A model generated the notes under the pieces. It did no database searches and was not told where the DNA came from. It saw only the letters and a program-made list of their open reading frames with translations. A program made the translations under genes and the position numbers. Positions 8,070 to 16,748 of a DNA stretch of 64,000 bases are shown piece after piece. Position 1 is the stretch's first letter, and the number at the start of each line of letters is the position of its first letter. Origin of the DNA: Saccharibacillus kuerlensis DSM 22868 (GTDB taxonomy: Bacteria > Bacillota > Bacilli > Paenibacillales > Paenibacillaceae); assembly GCF_000378145.1 (NCBI RefSeq), contig NZ_KB899291.1, forward strand, positions 32,137-96,136, written 5' to 3'.

Positions 8070-10058
8070 TTATACCATAACGTTTTTGAGCTGCTTGAGG
8101 TAGCGATGGCGGGCAATTCCGAAATACAGAAGCTGCAGCACCAGGAAAGTTCCGGTTGTGATGAAGATGGGCCAGGGGGCTGCTTCCATTTGAGCCAGAG
8201 TTAAGACCGGTCTTAAGACGATTAGCGCCTGAATCGTCGCAACCGCAATCGGCAGGAAGAACAGAAGCGCCATTTGGATCGTGGCCGAGTTCTTCATCTC
8301 GCCGACGCTGAGTCCAATCTTGGATAGCGAGTTATAAACCCGTGAATCGCGTGCAAGTTCCGCAAACAGCTTGAAGTATAGAAAGCTTGCCGAAGCGAAT
8401 GAGAACATGAATGTGATGAATATTCCGATAAAGCCGATCATCGACAGTTCCTGCATGGAGTCCAGGTATGTTATGCCTGTGCTTCGAACAATTCGAGTAG
8501 GAGACACTTCGCCAGGTATGTTGCTTCCCCATTTAACTAATTGCCGGCCTACCCGATCTTCTTGACCCCCTCTTTCAAGCTTAGAAAAGGTCCAATCGGG
8601 TATATTGTAATTTACTTGCACGATTTCTGTACTGCCGAAAGGAGCCAGCTTGCGTTTTACACCATGTGCATAGGATTGATCAGACACCACTAACAAAAAT
8701 GAAATATTCATGTACCGTAATCGTTCCAGTTCGCTCGCAGAAGTCAGCTGGAAGGTTATGTTGGAATTATTAAGTGTCATTGATTGTCCGACTGAAGGCA
8801 GGGTCTGATTCGTGGTGCTGTATGCTTTGAACGCACGTTTGTCGTAAAGGAGCATAGTTTCGTCTTTCCCGTTCAACTCGGCAGGCGGCGCGTTCCACTG
8901 TGGGGCTGACGAATCATAGACGGATTTCGACATTACGGTAATTGGAACCTGGGGATTCCCATACCAGTCATACAGTTTAGTAAAACGTTCCGAGTAGTAA
9001 GTTACTCCAGCATGCGCTAAGCGATCGTTGATTTCGGAAATATCCTGCTCTACACGTCTCTGCTTATTAGTGAGCCCACTACTTTCAATCATAATCAGAG
9101 AGTAAGGGTTATCGATATAAGAGCTGCGTGCATCACGGAAGGAAGCAATCAGAAAAGCAGAACAAATTGCGGCTGCCACAAGCATAATAGTCGTGAGGAA
9201 CAAGACAAGCGAGTTGTTTTTGCTCTTGTACGCCATCTCTGAGATCCAGAGTAGGCGTGTCTTCCGCCATGTGAACGTACGGTTGTGCTTGAGCAGACGC
9301 AGCACGAAAATCGACAGCTGGGAATAGAACAAATAGGTTCCGCCGATAAGCGCGGCAATCAGGAGGATAACGATGCTCAGTTTCATTCGGAATGCATGGT
9401 TTAACCCGATAATGAGGGTGGCAATCAGAACCACGCACAAAAGAACCAATAAGATCGAGACTCGAGGTTCCTTTTTGGGACCGACATCGCCTTTCAACCA
9501 ATCCAACACATTCTTTTTACTGACAAATAGCAAAGTGAACAGCGAGATCACAAGAAATAACGCAGCGAACGAAAATGCTGTAAGCCCGATCGCCTGCAGC
9601 GGCCAGTAAAAGGGGAGGTCAGGAAGTCCCGCTATTCGTGCGCTAATAAGGAGAAAAAATTTGGAGGATGGCAATCCGAGAATGATGCCACTCATAATCG
9701 CAACCGAGCCGATGAGCATGTTTTCCAAAAAGACTAGCGAATTTAACTGTTTACGGGACGCACCCAGCATGGATAGCAAACCGAACTCTTTTCTCCGACT
9801 TTTCAGAAAAACGCTAATTGAATAGAGGATGAACAGAAAAGCAAAGATAAAAATGATATATTCGGCGATCAACATAAACTTATAGGCTGTCCGATTAAGT
9901 TCAATAAGAACCTCTTTATTATTCTTAATCCAGGGATGATGAATAAACACCGCGAACGAGAAAAAGATCATGACCATGAAGGTGCTGCTCAGCAGATAGG
10001 CTAGGTAAGCTCGTGCATTCCGAAGCACATTGTTATAAGCGAACCGAGGAAAGTTCAG
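8070..10058 (-). CDS. BceB-type FtsX-like ABC transporter permease, apparent CTG start
   Basis: A 662-residue membrane protein with the ten-helix layout and large extracellular loop (about residues 290-510) of BceB/YxdM permeases. These work with a BceA-type ATPase against peptide antibiotics such as bacitracin. The usual start, NFPRFAYNNVLRNARAYLAYL, begins at a CTG codon (10058) placed 8 bases after AGGAGG. The only standard alternative (GTG at 10028) lacks a ribosome site and would remove the conserved FAYNNV segment. The partner ATPase that should lie just upstream is reduced to 26 codons (10033-10113), and no BceRS two-component genes are near. The permease may therefore be inactive, or rely on an ATPase from elsewhere. 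Confidence 0.85.
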   Translation of the reverse strand: MNFPRFAYNNVLRNARAYLAYLLSSTFMVMIFFSFAVFIHHPWIKNNKEVLIELNRTAYKFMLIAEYIIFIFAFLFILYSISVFLKSRRKEFGLLSMLGASRKQLNSLVFLENMLIGSVAIMSGIILGLPSSKFFLLISARIAGLPDLPFYWPLQAIGLTAFSFAALFLVISLFTLLFVSKKNVLDWLKGDVGPKKEPRVSILLVLLCVVLIATLIIGLNHAFRMKLSIVILLIAALIGGTYLFYSQLSIFVLRLLKHNRTFTWRKTRLLWISEMAYKSKNNSLVLFLTTIMLVAAAICSAFLIASFRDARSSYIDNPYSLIMIESSGLTNKQRRVEQDISEINDRLAHAGVTYYSERFTKLYDWYGNPQVPITVMSKSVYDSSAPQWNAPPAELNGKDETMLLYDKRAFKAYSTTNQTLPSVGQSMTLNNSNITFQLTSASELERLRYMNISFLLVVSDQSYAHGVKRKLAPFGSTEIVQVNYNIPDWTFSKLERGGQEDRVGRQLVKWGSNIPGEVSPTRIVRSTGITYLDSMQELSMIGFIGIFITFMFSFASASFLYFKLFAELARDSRVYNSLSKIGLSVGEMKNSATIQMALLFFLPIAVATIQALIVLRPVLTLAQMEAAPWPIFITTGTFLVLQLLYFGIARHRYLKQLKNVMV

Positions 10059-10113
10059 CGGTATCTCCTCCTAGATTGGATTTACTTAAGTCGGATGTTT
10101 CCAATAACAGCAT
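10033..10113 (-). pseudogene. 26-codon remnant of the BceA-type ATPase gene (internal in-frame deletion)
   Basis: An ATG with AAGGAG 8 bases before it opens a 26-residue frame beginning MLLLETSDLSK, which looks like the first residues of an ABC ATPase, and ending NLGGDTAELSSVRL, which looks like the last residues of one. All the nucleotide-binding domain (about 230 residues) is absent. The frame stays open and overlaps the permease start by 26 bases, as in a translationally coupled bceA-bceB pair. The simplest explanation is a clean internal deletion that kept both gene ends. Assignment of the ends is by resemblance only. Confidence 0.6.
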
Positions 10114-10469
10114 CGATATTTCTCCTTTTGTATAAAAAAAGTGCTAATCATAAGGGGGAGGTTTGTGATTTATATTCTTATGTAAGTAAAAGCTCTGCTC
10201 TTGTTGAACAACCCCAAAATGGAAATGGTTAGGGATGAACAGGAAATTATTTTGAAGATTGGACTTTAGTAGTTAACATTAGAGATTAGAGTATCTTTAA
10301 AGGAAGTGTGAACTTGATCGCTGTTGAAACGCAGGTTTCCGATTATTGGAAGCCTGCGTTTTTTGTTTCTTTCATTTAATTCGATCAATTATCTAAAAAA
10401 TCGACAAATTATGCCGTAATATAGAAAGAAAGCAACTCGGCAGCGATCGGCAGACAATCGCTTGAAAAG
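10114..10469. other. Intergenic region between the divergent permease and cyclase genes
   Basis: Holds the promoter regions of both divergent genes, but I could not pick a convincing -35/-10 pair. The only clear element is the terminator-like hairpin at 10328-10371. No riboswitch motif was recognised. Confidence 0.5.
10328..10371 (+). terminator. Orphan terminator hairpin upstream of the cyclase gene
   Basis: AACGCAGGTTTCC pairs with GGAAGCCTGCGTT around a 7-base loop and is followed by TTTTTTGTTT on the plus strand. No plus-strand gene ends just before it, so it may be a leader attenuator for the cyclase or the leftover end of a deleted gene. Confidence 0.75.
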
Positions 10470-12098
10470 GTGATGGAGAAAGTGACAAAGAGGGCGTCGG
10501 AAGGTCGTAAAAAGGGCCTTAGCGAGCGTTTTTACTATACAAGAGGCAAAGTTAGTCTGCGTGCGCTTTTTTCAGGGCTTGTCATCTTGACCTTTGTAAT
10601 GACACTGACCCTGACATTGTTTGCTTCGTATCGTTCAGAACAAAAACTTCTGGAAGAACGTACGCTCAGTGCGAATTTTCGAGAATCGGATCGGGTCGCT
10701 CAAGCGATAAATCTGCTCTTTATTTCGATCAAGAACAATCTGAACGCTTTTTCGGGCGAATTCGTGGAAACGACATCACTTGACGCATCGAATAAGAATG
10801 TGGACCGGCTAAAACTGCTGTACGACAGCGGCGGTTATTATGCTGCAGTATTCGCTGCGCAAGCGGACGGCGAGATCAGTATCATGTACCAAGGCAGCGG
10901 GGAGAAGACAGAGCGTGAAAAGGTCGAGGCAGCGGCGCTGGAAAATGCTTTGGAAGCCAGAGCCTCGTTTCAGTCTCTTCCTTATACCGACCCGCATGGC
11001 GGAGTAGCGGTGCTGCTTTCGGAACCGGTATACACGGAGAGCGGCGAATATTTGGGGATTGTCGGAGGGGTACTGCACCTGCAGACTTTAAATGTTTTGA
11101 GCAATCTTTTCCACGAAAATGCACTTGAACACACAGGTTCTTATTCGTATGTGGTCGATATGAACGGCAAAATCGTTTACCATCCCGATAAGGAAAGAAT
11201 CGGGGAAGATGTCGGCTGCAATTCGGCGGTCGCACATTTAATAAATGGGGAAAGCGGCCAGGAGAAGATTCTTAATTCAAAAGATATTACTTTTTTGGCG
11301 GGGTATGTAACAGTATCAGCGGCAGGCTGGGGAGTTATAACGCAGACGCCGACCAGCCTGATCAGCGAGCAGCAGATGGAACAGGTAAGAGGAACGCTGC
11401 TTGTTGTACTGGTGCCGTTTCTAATCTTGGCCGCTTCGGCTCTGTTTCTGGCCCGCCGGCTTACGGCTCCGTTTGTCTACTTGGCCAATTTTGTGGCGGG
11501 AGCGGCGGATCGGCCGGGTGAAGCGATGCCTTCGATACGGCGTCACTGGAACAGAGAGGCGGATCTGCTGAACCAGGCAGTGCTCCGAACAGTTCGCGAA
11601 ATGAAGCAGCAGCATCAGGATCTGAATGACGTTGCGTTCAAAGACCCGTTGACCGGACTTTTGAACCGGCGGGCTCTGGATGAAGCATTGGATAAACTGG
11701 AGAGAGAGGGCTCAACGTTTTCGCTGCTGCTGATCGATATCGATTATTTCAAATCAGTTAACGACACGTACGGGCATGCGGCTGGCGACGAAGTATTAAG
11801 GATGGTGGCTCATACGTTGGAAAAAACAATAGACAGCATGGATTTCTGCGGACGCTATGGCGGCGAGGAATTCGTCGTTCTGCTGCCGGACCGCAGTATA
11901 CCGGAAACGTACGAAATGGCAGAACGTCTGCGTATGGCGGTTGCCAATCATAAAAATTCGCTGCAAATTCCTATTACGCTGTCGATTGGCGCTTCGATAT
12001 GTCCGCTTCAGGCCAAACGTCTCGGCGATCTGTTCGATCTTGCGGATCGGGCACTGTATCGCGCAAAAGAAGGCGGACGCAATCGAGTTGTCATTTAA
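10470..12098 (+). CDS. Membrane-bound diguanylate cyclase with Cache sensor
   Basis: Makes cyclic di-GMP from two GTP. The 542-residue protein has a membrane helix (about 30-53), an extracellular Cache-type sensor with features such as GYYAAVFAAQADGEI (about 60-290), a second helix (about 310-330), a short HAMP-like linker, and a GGDEF domain with the active-site motif GGEEF at 464-468. The inhibitory I-site RxxD that normally precedes it is DSMD here, so product inhibition is probably absent. The start is uncertain between GTG 10470 and ATG 10473, since the AAAAGG lies very close. No downstream partner is linked. Confidence 0.92.
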   Translation: MMEKVTKRASEGRKKGLSERFYYTRGKVSLRALFSGLVILTFVMTLTLTLFASYRSEQKLLEERTLSANFRESDRVAQAINLLFISIKNNLNAFSGEFVETTSLDASNKNVDRLKLLYDSGGYYAAVFAAQADGEISIMYQGSGEKTEREKVEAAALENALEARASFQSLPYTDPHGGVAVLLSEPVYTESGEYLGIVGGVLHLQTLNVLSNLFHENALEHTGSYSYVVDMNGKIVYHPDKERIGEDVGCNSAVAHLINGESGQEKILNSKDITFLAGYVTVSAAGWGVITQTPTSLISEQQMEQVRGTLLVVLVPFLILAASALFLARRLTAPFVYLANFVAGAADRPGEAMPSIRRHWNREADLLNQAVLRTVREMKQQHQDLNDVAFKDPLTGLLNRRALDEALDKLEREGSTFSLLLIDIDYFKSVNDTYGHAAGDEVLRMVAHTLEKTIDSMDFCGRYGGEEFVVLLPDRSIPETYEMAERLRMAVANHKNSLQIPITLSIGASICPLQAKRLGDLFDLADRALYRAKEGGRNRVVI

Positions 12099-12206
12099 CT
12101 AACGGATACCACTCACGCGGATAAGCTCAAGCGATACGTCCTGTGAGCTCAACCGGTATGTTTGAATAAATGCAGCTGCAAAAATAGGCATATAAAAACA
12201 AGAAAA

Positions 12207-12254
12207 CAAAAAGAACGCGTTTTTTCCGATCCGGGAAATTACGCGTTCTTTTTG
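12207..12254. terminator. Bidirectional terminator after the cyclase gene
   Basis: CAAAAAGAACGCGT and ACGCGTTCTTTTTG are exact complements around a 20-base loop, giving A/T-tailed hairpins in both directions between convergent genes. Confidence 0.85.
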
Positions 12255-12333
12255 TTCAGACGTTTAATGAAATAGCCTGGAGGAAGTAAAAGTTCGGTCA
12301 GTCGTTCGAGCGGGTCAGCGTCGGAAGTTCTGT

Positions 12334-12573
12334 TCATTCTCCACCACCGCCGCCACCGTCTCCGCAGCTCCCGCCATCGTAGGAAGAGGAAGTGCCGCAG
12401 TTTGTGGAAGAATTAGAGCTGCCGAAACCACCAAAAAATCCTGGGCCGGAATCACTGTGGGCCATGCCGGAATGTTTTTTTCTGCGGGGATGAGTTTTCG
12501 GCCGCTTCGAATTGCCGAGAGAAACCAGCAGCAGCAGCGGAACGAAAATAACGAGAAGCCAAACGATCGTCAT
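12334..12573 (-). CDS. Small single-helix membrane protein with Gly/Ser/Cys-rich tail
   Basis: Protein of 79 residues. One N-terminal membrane helix (about 2-19, TIVWLLVIFVPLLLLVSL) is followed by a basic stretch (KRPKTHPRRKKH) and a flexible tail rich in Gly and Ser with two cysteines, ending in a run of glycines and Glu. The start at 12573 follows GAGGAGG by 8 bases. Similar tails occur in small Bacillales membrane proteins of unknown role. No function can be given. Confidence 0.65.
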   Translation of the reverse strand: MTIVWLLVIFVPLLLLVSLGNSKRPKTHPRRKKHSGMAHSDSGPGFFGGFGSSNSSTNCGTSSSYDGGSCGDGGGGGGE

Positions 12574-12788
12574 AATAAAATCCTCCTCTGTATACATGTT
12601 GTAAGTCTATATAGAAGGAAGCGAAGCAGGAAAAGCTGCGCTTCCTTACCTCATAAACGTAATGAATAGGGGAGGGGTTTCTCTTTTTACAAAAAAAGAA
12701 AGGTGTATCTCCAAAGTTTGTCATTCATTCAATTTCCCTTCTTACGAGCTGAGCGTCAAATTTTCCATCTGTGATGGCTCTATACGAA

Positions 12789-14084
12789 TCAGTCAATTTT
12801 TATCCATGAAGCTCCGGTTGAAGTGAATCCTTTATCCGTCGATTGGATGTCCACCGTTACCGGAACTGTTGAATTTGGAGAACCGCTGCGCCGTATATCA
12901 GACTTCTCGCCGCTGAAGCCCGACAGAATGGCCCAGTATTGGACACCTTTTGACGAGCGATAGCGGCCCGGTGCAATATCTGTGCCCACTATATAAGTTC
13001 CGGCTCCGAATTCCGTTTTGGGCGAACTTTTGCCGGATGATACCGGCCTCCAGCGTCCGGAACCTTTGGAAATAAATCCGATATCCGAATCCTGAATTTC
13101 GACGATTGTCTGACCTGTCGGGACAAAACGAACAATCCGGTCTTTGTCTGTGCCGGACAATCCCGAGGTGCGCTCCCAATAGTCGATGCTGCCGGTAGAA
13201 CGGTAAAGTCCCGGCTGGATATGTTTGCCGATTCGGTAGTGTCCGCTGCCCGGAATAACGGAAGAGTCTCTGGAACGCTCGGTGAAGGGTGCCGGTCCAT
13301 TCCAATCAGGATTCTGCGCCGGACGATTCTGTTCTTCTTTCGGGCTGACTGTCTTCTCTGAAGGACGGTCTTGTTCGGCAGGCGCCGCATCTTCGGGTCG
13401 GACGGTTTCGCTGCTCTTGCGGCTGTTTTCGTTGTTGTCCTCGGAACTGTCGGTCGGCCGCTGGCGCTCATTCGGCGCAGACTGCTTCACATCGGATTCC
13501 GCTTGGCTGTCCGAAGCATTTGGCCGGCTCTGTTCCTTCACAGTATCGCGCGATTGGGGTTCTTCCGCCGTGCTTCTCGTATCCGATTCCTGGACTTCAT
13601 CAGCGGGTCGGCTGCCCTCCGTCGGTCGACTGTACGTCGCGCTTTCCTGAGCAGGCGATTCTTTGGTTGGCCTTTCTTTCTCACGCACTGGCTCACGTAT
13701 TGGCTCCTGCTGCGTCACAGCTTCGCCGTTGTCCGGCCGGCTCTGCTCGCTGGGCGCGTGTTCGTCGGCAGCTGGCTCGTCGGTCGGTTCCTGCGGACGA
13801 CGGGACTCTGTCGGTGCAGCTGTATTGCCGACGTCCTCTTCGGCCGGTCGCGTATGCTCATCCGCCGAAGTTGGCCCCGCCTGATCCGCCGGAACCTCTT
13901 CCGGTCGTGTCCGCTCTACGGCCCCCGACCCGCTGGATTCTGCAGGTCGCTGACTTTCGGCGGAAGAGGTTCCGCTATACGTTGTGTCGCTCCTGCCGTC
14001 TCCCGAACAGGCACTCAGCACGGCAATGAGGGATGCCGCGAGCAGAATTGCACCTGTGCTCCGTTTTGTTCCGCTGCGCTTCAT
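12789..14084 (-). CDS. Lipoprotein with Arg-Pro-spaced linker and two C-terminal repeat modules
   Basis: A 431-residue exported lipoprotein. The signal peptide ends in the lipobox VLSAC (Cys26). Residues 27-270 are a low-complexity, Glu/Ser/Thr-rich linker in which an RP dipeptide recurs about every 10-20 residues (QRPAE, TRPEE, SRPDN, ERPTK, SRPTE, DRPSE, NRPAQ and others), probably an extended wall-spanning spacer. The C-terminus has two copies of a 60-70 residue module, starting GHYRIGKHIQPGLYRS and GTYIVGTDIAPGRYRS, a form seen repeated in other Gram-positive surface proteins of unknown ligand. Monocistronic; no enzyme motif. Confidence 0.8.
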   Translation of the reverse strand: MKRSGTKRSTGAILLAASLIAVLSACSGDGRSDTTYSGTSSAESQRPAESSGSGAVERTRPEEVPADQAGPTSADEHTRPAEEDVGNTAAPTESRRPQEPTDEPAADEHAPSEQSRPDNGEAVTQQEPIREPVREKERPTKESPAQESATYSRPTEGSRPADEVQESDTRSTAEEPQSRDTVKEQSRPNASDSQAESDVKQSAPNERQRPTDSSEDNNENSRKSSETVRPEDAAPAEQDRPSEKTVSPKEEQNRPAQNPDWNGPAPFTERSRDSSVIPGSGHYRIGKHIQPGLYRSTGSIDYWERTSGLSGTDKDRIVRFVPTGQTIVEIQDSDIGFISKGSGRWRPVSSGKSSPKTEFGAGTYIVGTDIAPGRYRSSKGVQYWAILSGFSGEKSDIRRSGSPNSTVPVTVDIQSTDKGFTSTGASWIKID

Positions 14085-14160
14085 GGTTCTCCCCTCCAGT
14101 CCGCTCTGAAGCTGATGTGCGGTTTGAGTTCGGGCATACTCATAAAAAGATCGTAATAAA

Positions 14161-14643
14161 TCAGCTCCGGGCCTCGTTCAAAAACCGCCGTATTCCGGCT
14201 GTGACCAGATCATGATCTTCTTGATCGGGCAGTCCTGATACGGTGATGGTGCCTACCGGTCCTTCACCGGCGATCAGCAGCGGAAAAGCGCCGCCTGCCA
14301 GTACGAATTCGTTATCGCTCAGCCCGTAATCGTCTGAAAGTGTCCGGCCTTCACTGCGGAACATAAGAGCTGTGTGCCAGGAGCTTTTCGCAAAGCGGCC
14401 GACCGTATTGTTTTTGCGTCGAATCCAGTCTTCATTCTCCGGCGAAGTACCCTCCATGGCATGAAGAAACAGCCGATGCCCGCCGCGGGTAATGTCCACC
14501 GTAATCTTCTTGCCGGTCAGGCGAGCTTCGTCGATCAGAATGAGACCCAGCTGAAGTGCTGTTTCGGAATCGAACGTGGAGAAACGAAGTTCTTCTTCTT
14601 CCTGCCGCATTTGCAGCAGTCTTTCTTCGATGGTCAGGGACAT
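14161..14643 (-). CDS. Heme-degrading/UPF0303-type DUF336-like protein
   Basis: About 160 residues, matching the UPF0303 group (HbpS/GlcG-like DUF336 fold, related to yeast YBR137W). Recognisable parts are ALQLGLILIDEARLTGKKI, VDITRGGHRLFLHAMEG, and the C-terminal AGGAFPLLIAGEGPVGTI with SGLPDQEDHDLV. The ATG at 14643 has AAAGGAG 12 bases upstream; an open extension to 14814 is not supported. Family members are proposed to bind heme or small cofactors, but the role here is unknown. It lies 59 bases after hepT, so it may share that transcript. Confidence 0.75.
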   Translation of the reverse strand: MSLTIEERLLQMRQEEEELRFSTFDSETALQLGLILIDEARLTGKKITVDITRGGHRLFLHAMEGTSPENEDWIRRKNNTVGRFAKSSWHTALMFRSEGRTLSDDYGLSDNEFVLAGGAFPLLIAGEGPVGTITVSGLPDQEDHDLVTAGIRRFLNEARS

Positions 14644-14702
14644 GAGGATCTCTATCTCCTTTGAAGTCAAATTGTTCAATGATTCAAAACTTTCGTTCTG
14701 AT

Positions 14703-15692
14703 TCAAAACTTTCGTTCTCCGAAATAATCGGCCAGTGTCAGCAGGTCCTGATAGGCTGCGTAATTCTTCAGCGAGCGGGCAATCTCCCGGGCTTGTTCCA
14801 GCTCCGTTTCGCAAAATGTCTCGGCACGCTGCAGAACATCACTTGCGCGAATCTTAATCAGCAGAGATTGGATATCTGTGGGGAGGGATGTTGGTCCTAT
14901 ACTGCGGATTTCGGCAGCCAGCACCGGATCTTCCAGCGCATACAGAATAGGCAGCGTTACCTGGCCGACAAGCAGGTCACTGCCGGCGGGTTTGCCGATC
15001 TGCTCAGCCGACGAGGTGAAGTCCAGCAGATCGTCCCGCAGCTGGAATGACAAGCCCAGATGCTCACCGAATGTGTACAATTGGCTGCTGATCTCTTCGG
15101 GAGCCCCCGCAGCACGGGCTCCGAATTCCAACGAAACGGCTATCAAGTGGGCGGTTTTGTTTCTGGATTTGAGAAGGTAATCGTCGAGACTCAGATTATA
15201 ATCGTAAGCGTGTTCAAGTTGTTCGTATTCTCCAAGACAGAGCTTGGCTGTAGCGGCTGCAGTAAAGCTCTGTCTGCCGTCTCCAAACGGATCTTCCGTA
15301 TGCTCTGCATTCGCGAGCAGTTCGACAACGCGAGCCGACATATAATTGCCAACGTAGACCGCTTTAGCCGGTCCGATCACGGTGTGCAGCGAAGGTTCTC
15401 CTCGCCGCAGCGGGGAGCGGTCAATCAGGTCGTCATGAATAAGCGAGGCGGTATGAATAAATTCCGCGGCCGCGGCCAGCTGCACAAGGCGGCCTTCATC
15501 GGATCGCTTGCCGAAACGGCTCCCTACGAGCACGAGCATCGGCCGAAGGCGTTTGCCTCCAGCTTCAATTGTTCGAAGCAGAGCGCGTTCCAGCTCGGAA
15601 TTCGGCGGAACATCATTGTCATACTTTACTATTCGCTTCATTTCCCGCTCGATGCGGCGCAGGTCGATGCGAAGCTTTTTATGCAGTTCCAT
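14703..15692 (-). CDS. hepT: Heptaprenyl diphosphate synthase component II (polyprenyl synthetase)
   Basis: Catalytic subunit that extends farnesyl diphosphate with isopentenyl diphosphate to make the C35 side chain of menaquinone-7. The 329-residue all-alpha prenyltransferase has the first Asp-rich motif HDDLID at 86-91 and the second, LRDDLLDF, at 218-225, plus GGKRLRPML near 45-53. It starts 2 bases after the stop of hepS, so the two are translationally coupled. In many Bacillales menG (ubiE) lies between hepS and hepT, but here it is absent. Confidence 0.93.
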   Translation of the reverse strand: MELHKKLRIDLRRIEREMKRIVKYDNDVPPNSELERALLRTIEAGGKRLRPMLVLVGSRFGKRSDEGRLVQLAAAAEFIHTASLIHDDLIDRSPLRRGEPSLHTVIGPAKAVYVGNYMSARVVELLANAEHTEDPFGDGRQSFTAAATAKLCLGEYEQLEHAYDYNLSLDDYLLKSRNKTAHLIAVSLEFGARAAGAPEEISSQLYTFGEHLGLSFQLRDDLLDFTSSAEQIGKPAGSDLLVGQVTLPILYALEDPVLAAEIRSIGPTSLPTDIQSLLIKIRASDVLQRAETFCETELEQAREIARSLKNYAAYQDLLTLADYFGERKF

Positions 15693-15694
15693 GC

Positions 15695-16126
15695 TTATCT
15701 CGTCTCCTTCCGACTCATCAGTACCTGTTCGAAAGCGGAGAGCAAAGGGACTTCGCCGTTTCTGCCGAGTGCCCGGGCAATTTGGATCTTTTTGACGAAA
15801 GGAGACAATCCGCGCATCAATGATCCTTCCCTACATTTGAGTGCGTATTGGATGTAAAGACTGTACAGATAGTCACCATCGAGAATGCGGCGAGTCAGCT
15901 CGGCGTCTTCCAATTCCATAGGTTCGGCATGGCGGTCGAGAGCAGAGGACAGCAGAATGTAGACAGTCAACAGTCCCGGCAGCCGCTGTCGTTCGACACC
16001 GCAGCGTTCAAAGACGGTCAGAGCCTCCGCAAGTGCAGCCTGATCCGGAGACAATCGGATACGTGTGACCGGATCAATCTCGGTCTGCAGACGCTCCAGT
16101 GCTTCCCGGATTATAGTATCTTTCAT
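15695..16126 (-). CDS. hepS: Heptaprenyl diphosphate synthase component I (HepS-like), short
   Basis: Small helical partner of HepT that controls chain length and binds the substrate tail. The 143 residues include DGDYLYSLYIQYALK, the most conserved block of component I. The start at 16126 follows AAGGGGTGCCTTA. It is much shorter than Bacillus HepS (about 250 residues), apparently because the C-terminal part is reduced. The position directly before hepT supports the assignment. Confidence 0.75.
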   Translation of the reverse strand: MKDTIIREALERLQTEIDPVTRIRLSPDQAALAEALTVFERCGVERQRLPGLLTVYILLSSALDRHAEPMELEDAELTRRILDGDYLYSLYIQYALKCREGSLMRGLSPFVKKIQIARALGRNGEVPLLSAFEQVLMSRKETR

Positions 16127-16365
16127 TAAGGCACCCCTTGACGGACTAACAAAATAACGAACCGGCGCGTGCGCCAAATTATTGAGATTCCTTCACATTA
16201 TGAGACAAATTGTGTGATTATGCAAAGGTTGAGTACAGGCTTTCTGCATATGGCAGTCGCTTGGGTTTGGAAACTTGTTCTTTCATAAATGAAGAGAGGA
16301 TTTCAGTCTTTTTCACTTCTTCTATTCTCCTTAATTTAATGCATTTGGACAGTTCTTGCCGGGTC

Positions 16366-16391
16366 GATTCAGGAGAATGGAGCGAGGGTAA
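16366..16391 (+). promoter_or_regulatory. Possible SigB-type promoter for the CsbD gene
   Basis: GATTCA and GGGTAA are separated by 14 bases, comparable with SigB GTTTAA-N14-GGGTAA, 42 bases before the CsbD start. The -35 matches only 4 of 6. CsbD genes are classic SigB targets, which is the main reason to propose it. Nothing else stands out in this 306-base gap. Confidence 0.35.
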
Positions 16392-16432
16392 TTCAAATTA
16401 AACGGATTCCCAACCAGTGAGGAGCTGACTTC

Positions 16433-16660
16433 ATGATTAATCCGATTGAAGAAAAAGTAATCAAAGGTAGATGGAACCAGACGCGTAATGAAGCGAAGAA
16501 ACAATGGAGCAAACTGACGGAGGAAGATTTGGACTATATCAATGGAGATCGTGACAAACTCATTGAGAAAGTCCGGGAAAGATATGGACATGACGCCGAA
16601 TCGGCGGAGCTGGAGTACAAGTCTTGGGCATCGGCTCTGATAATGGGCAGCAACCGCTGA
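16433..16660 (+). CDS. CsbD-family stress-response protein
   Basis: Small hydrophilic protein of 75 residues with the CsbD pattern KVIKGRWNQTRNEAKKQWSKLTEEDLDYINGDRDKLIEK-like core (residues about 8-45) and the RYGHDAESAE motif near 50. The family is abundant under general stress, but its molecular role is unknown. The start follows GTGAGGAGCTGACTTC. Confidence 0.9.
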   Translation: MINPIEEKVIKGRWNQTRNEAKKQWSKLTEEDLDYINGDRDKLIEKVRERYGHDAESAELEYKSWASALIMGSNR

Positions 16661-16748
16661 CCCGATAAAGCAGAGATAGGCGCTGCCGGATAACATTCCT
16701 TTTGTCCGGCAGCTTGACGTTTGGAACAGAAAAGAGGGGGGCGCAGCC

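Noticed and set aside
10316..10381. 21-codon frame starting TTG after AAAGGAAGTG
   Set aside because: Runs through the terminator hairpin; chance frame.
10200..10469. Cyclic di-GMP riboswitch before the cyclase
   Set aside because: None of the GEMM aptamer blocks are present, only a simple terminator.
13371..14156. 261-codon plus-strand frame over the lipoprotein gene
   Set aside because: Caused by the low-complexity linker codons; the lipoprotein has signal peptide and ribosome site.
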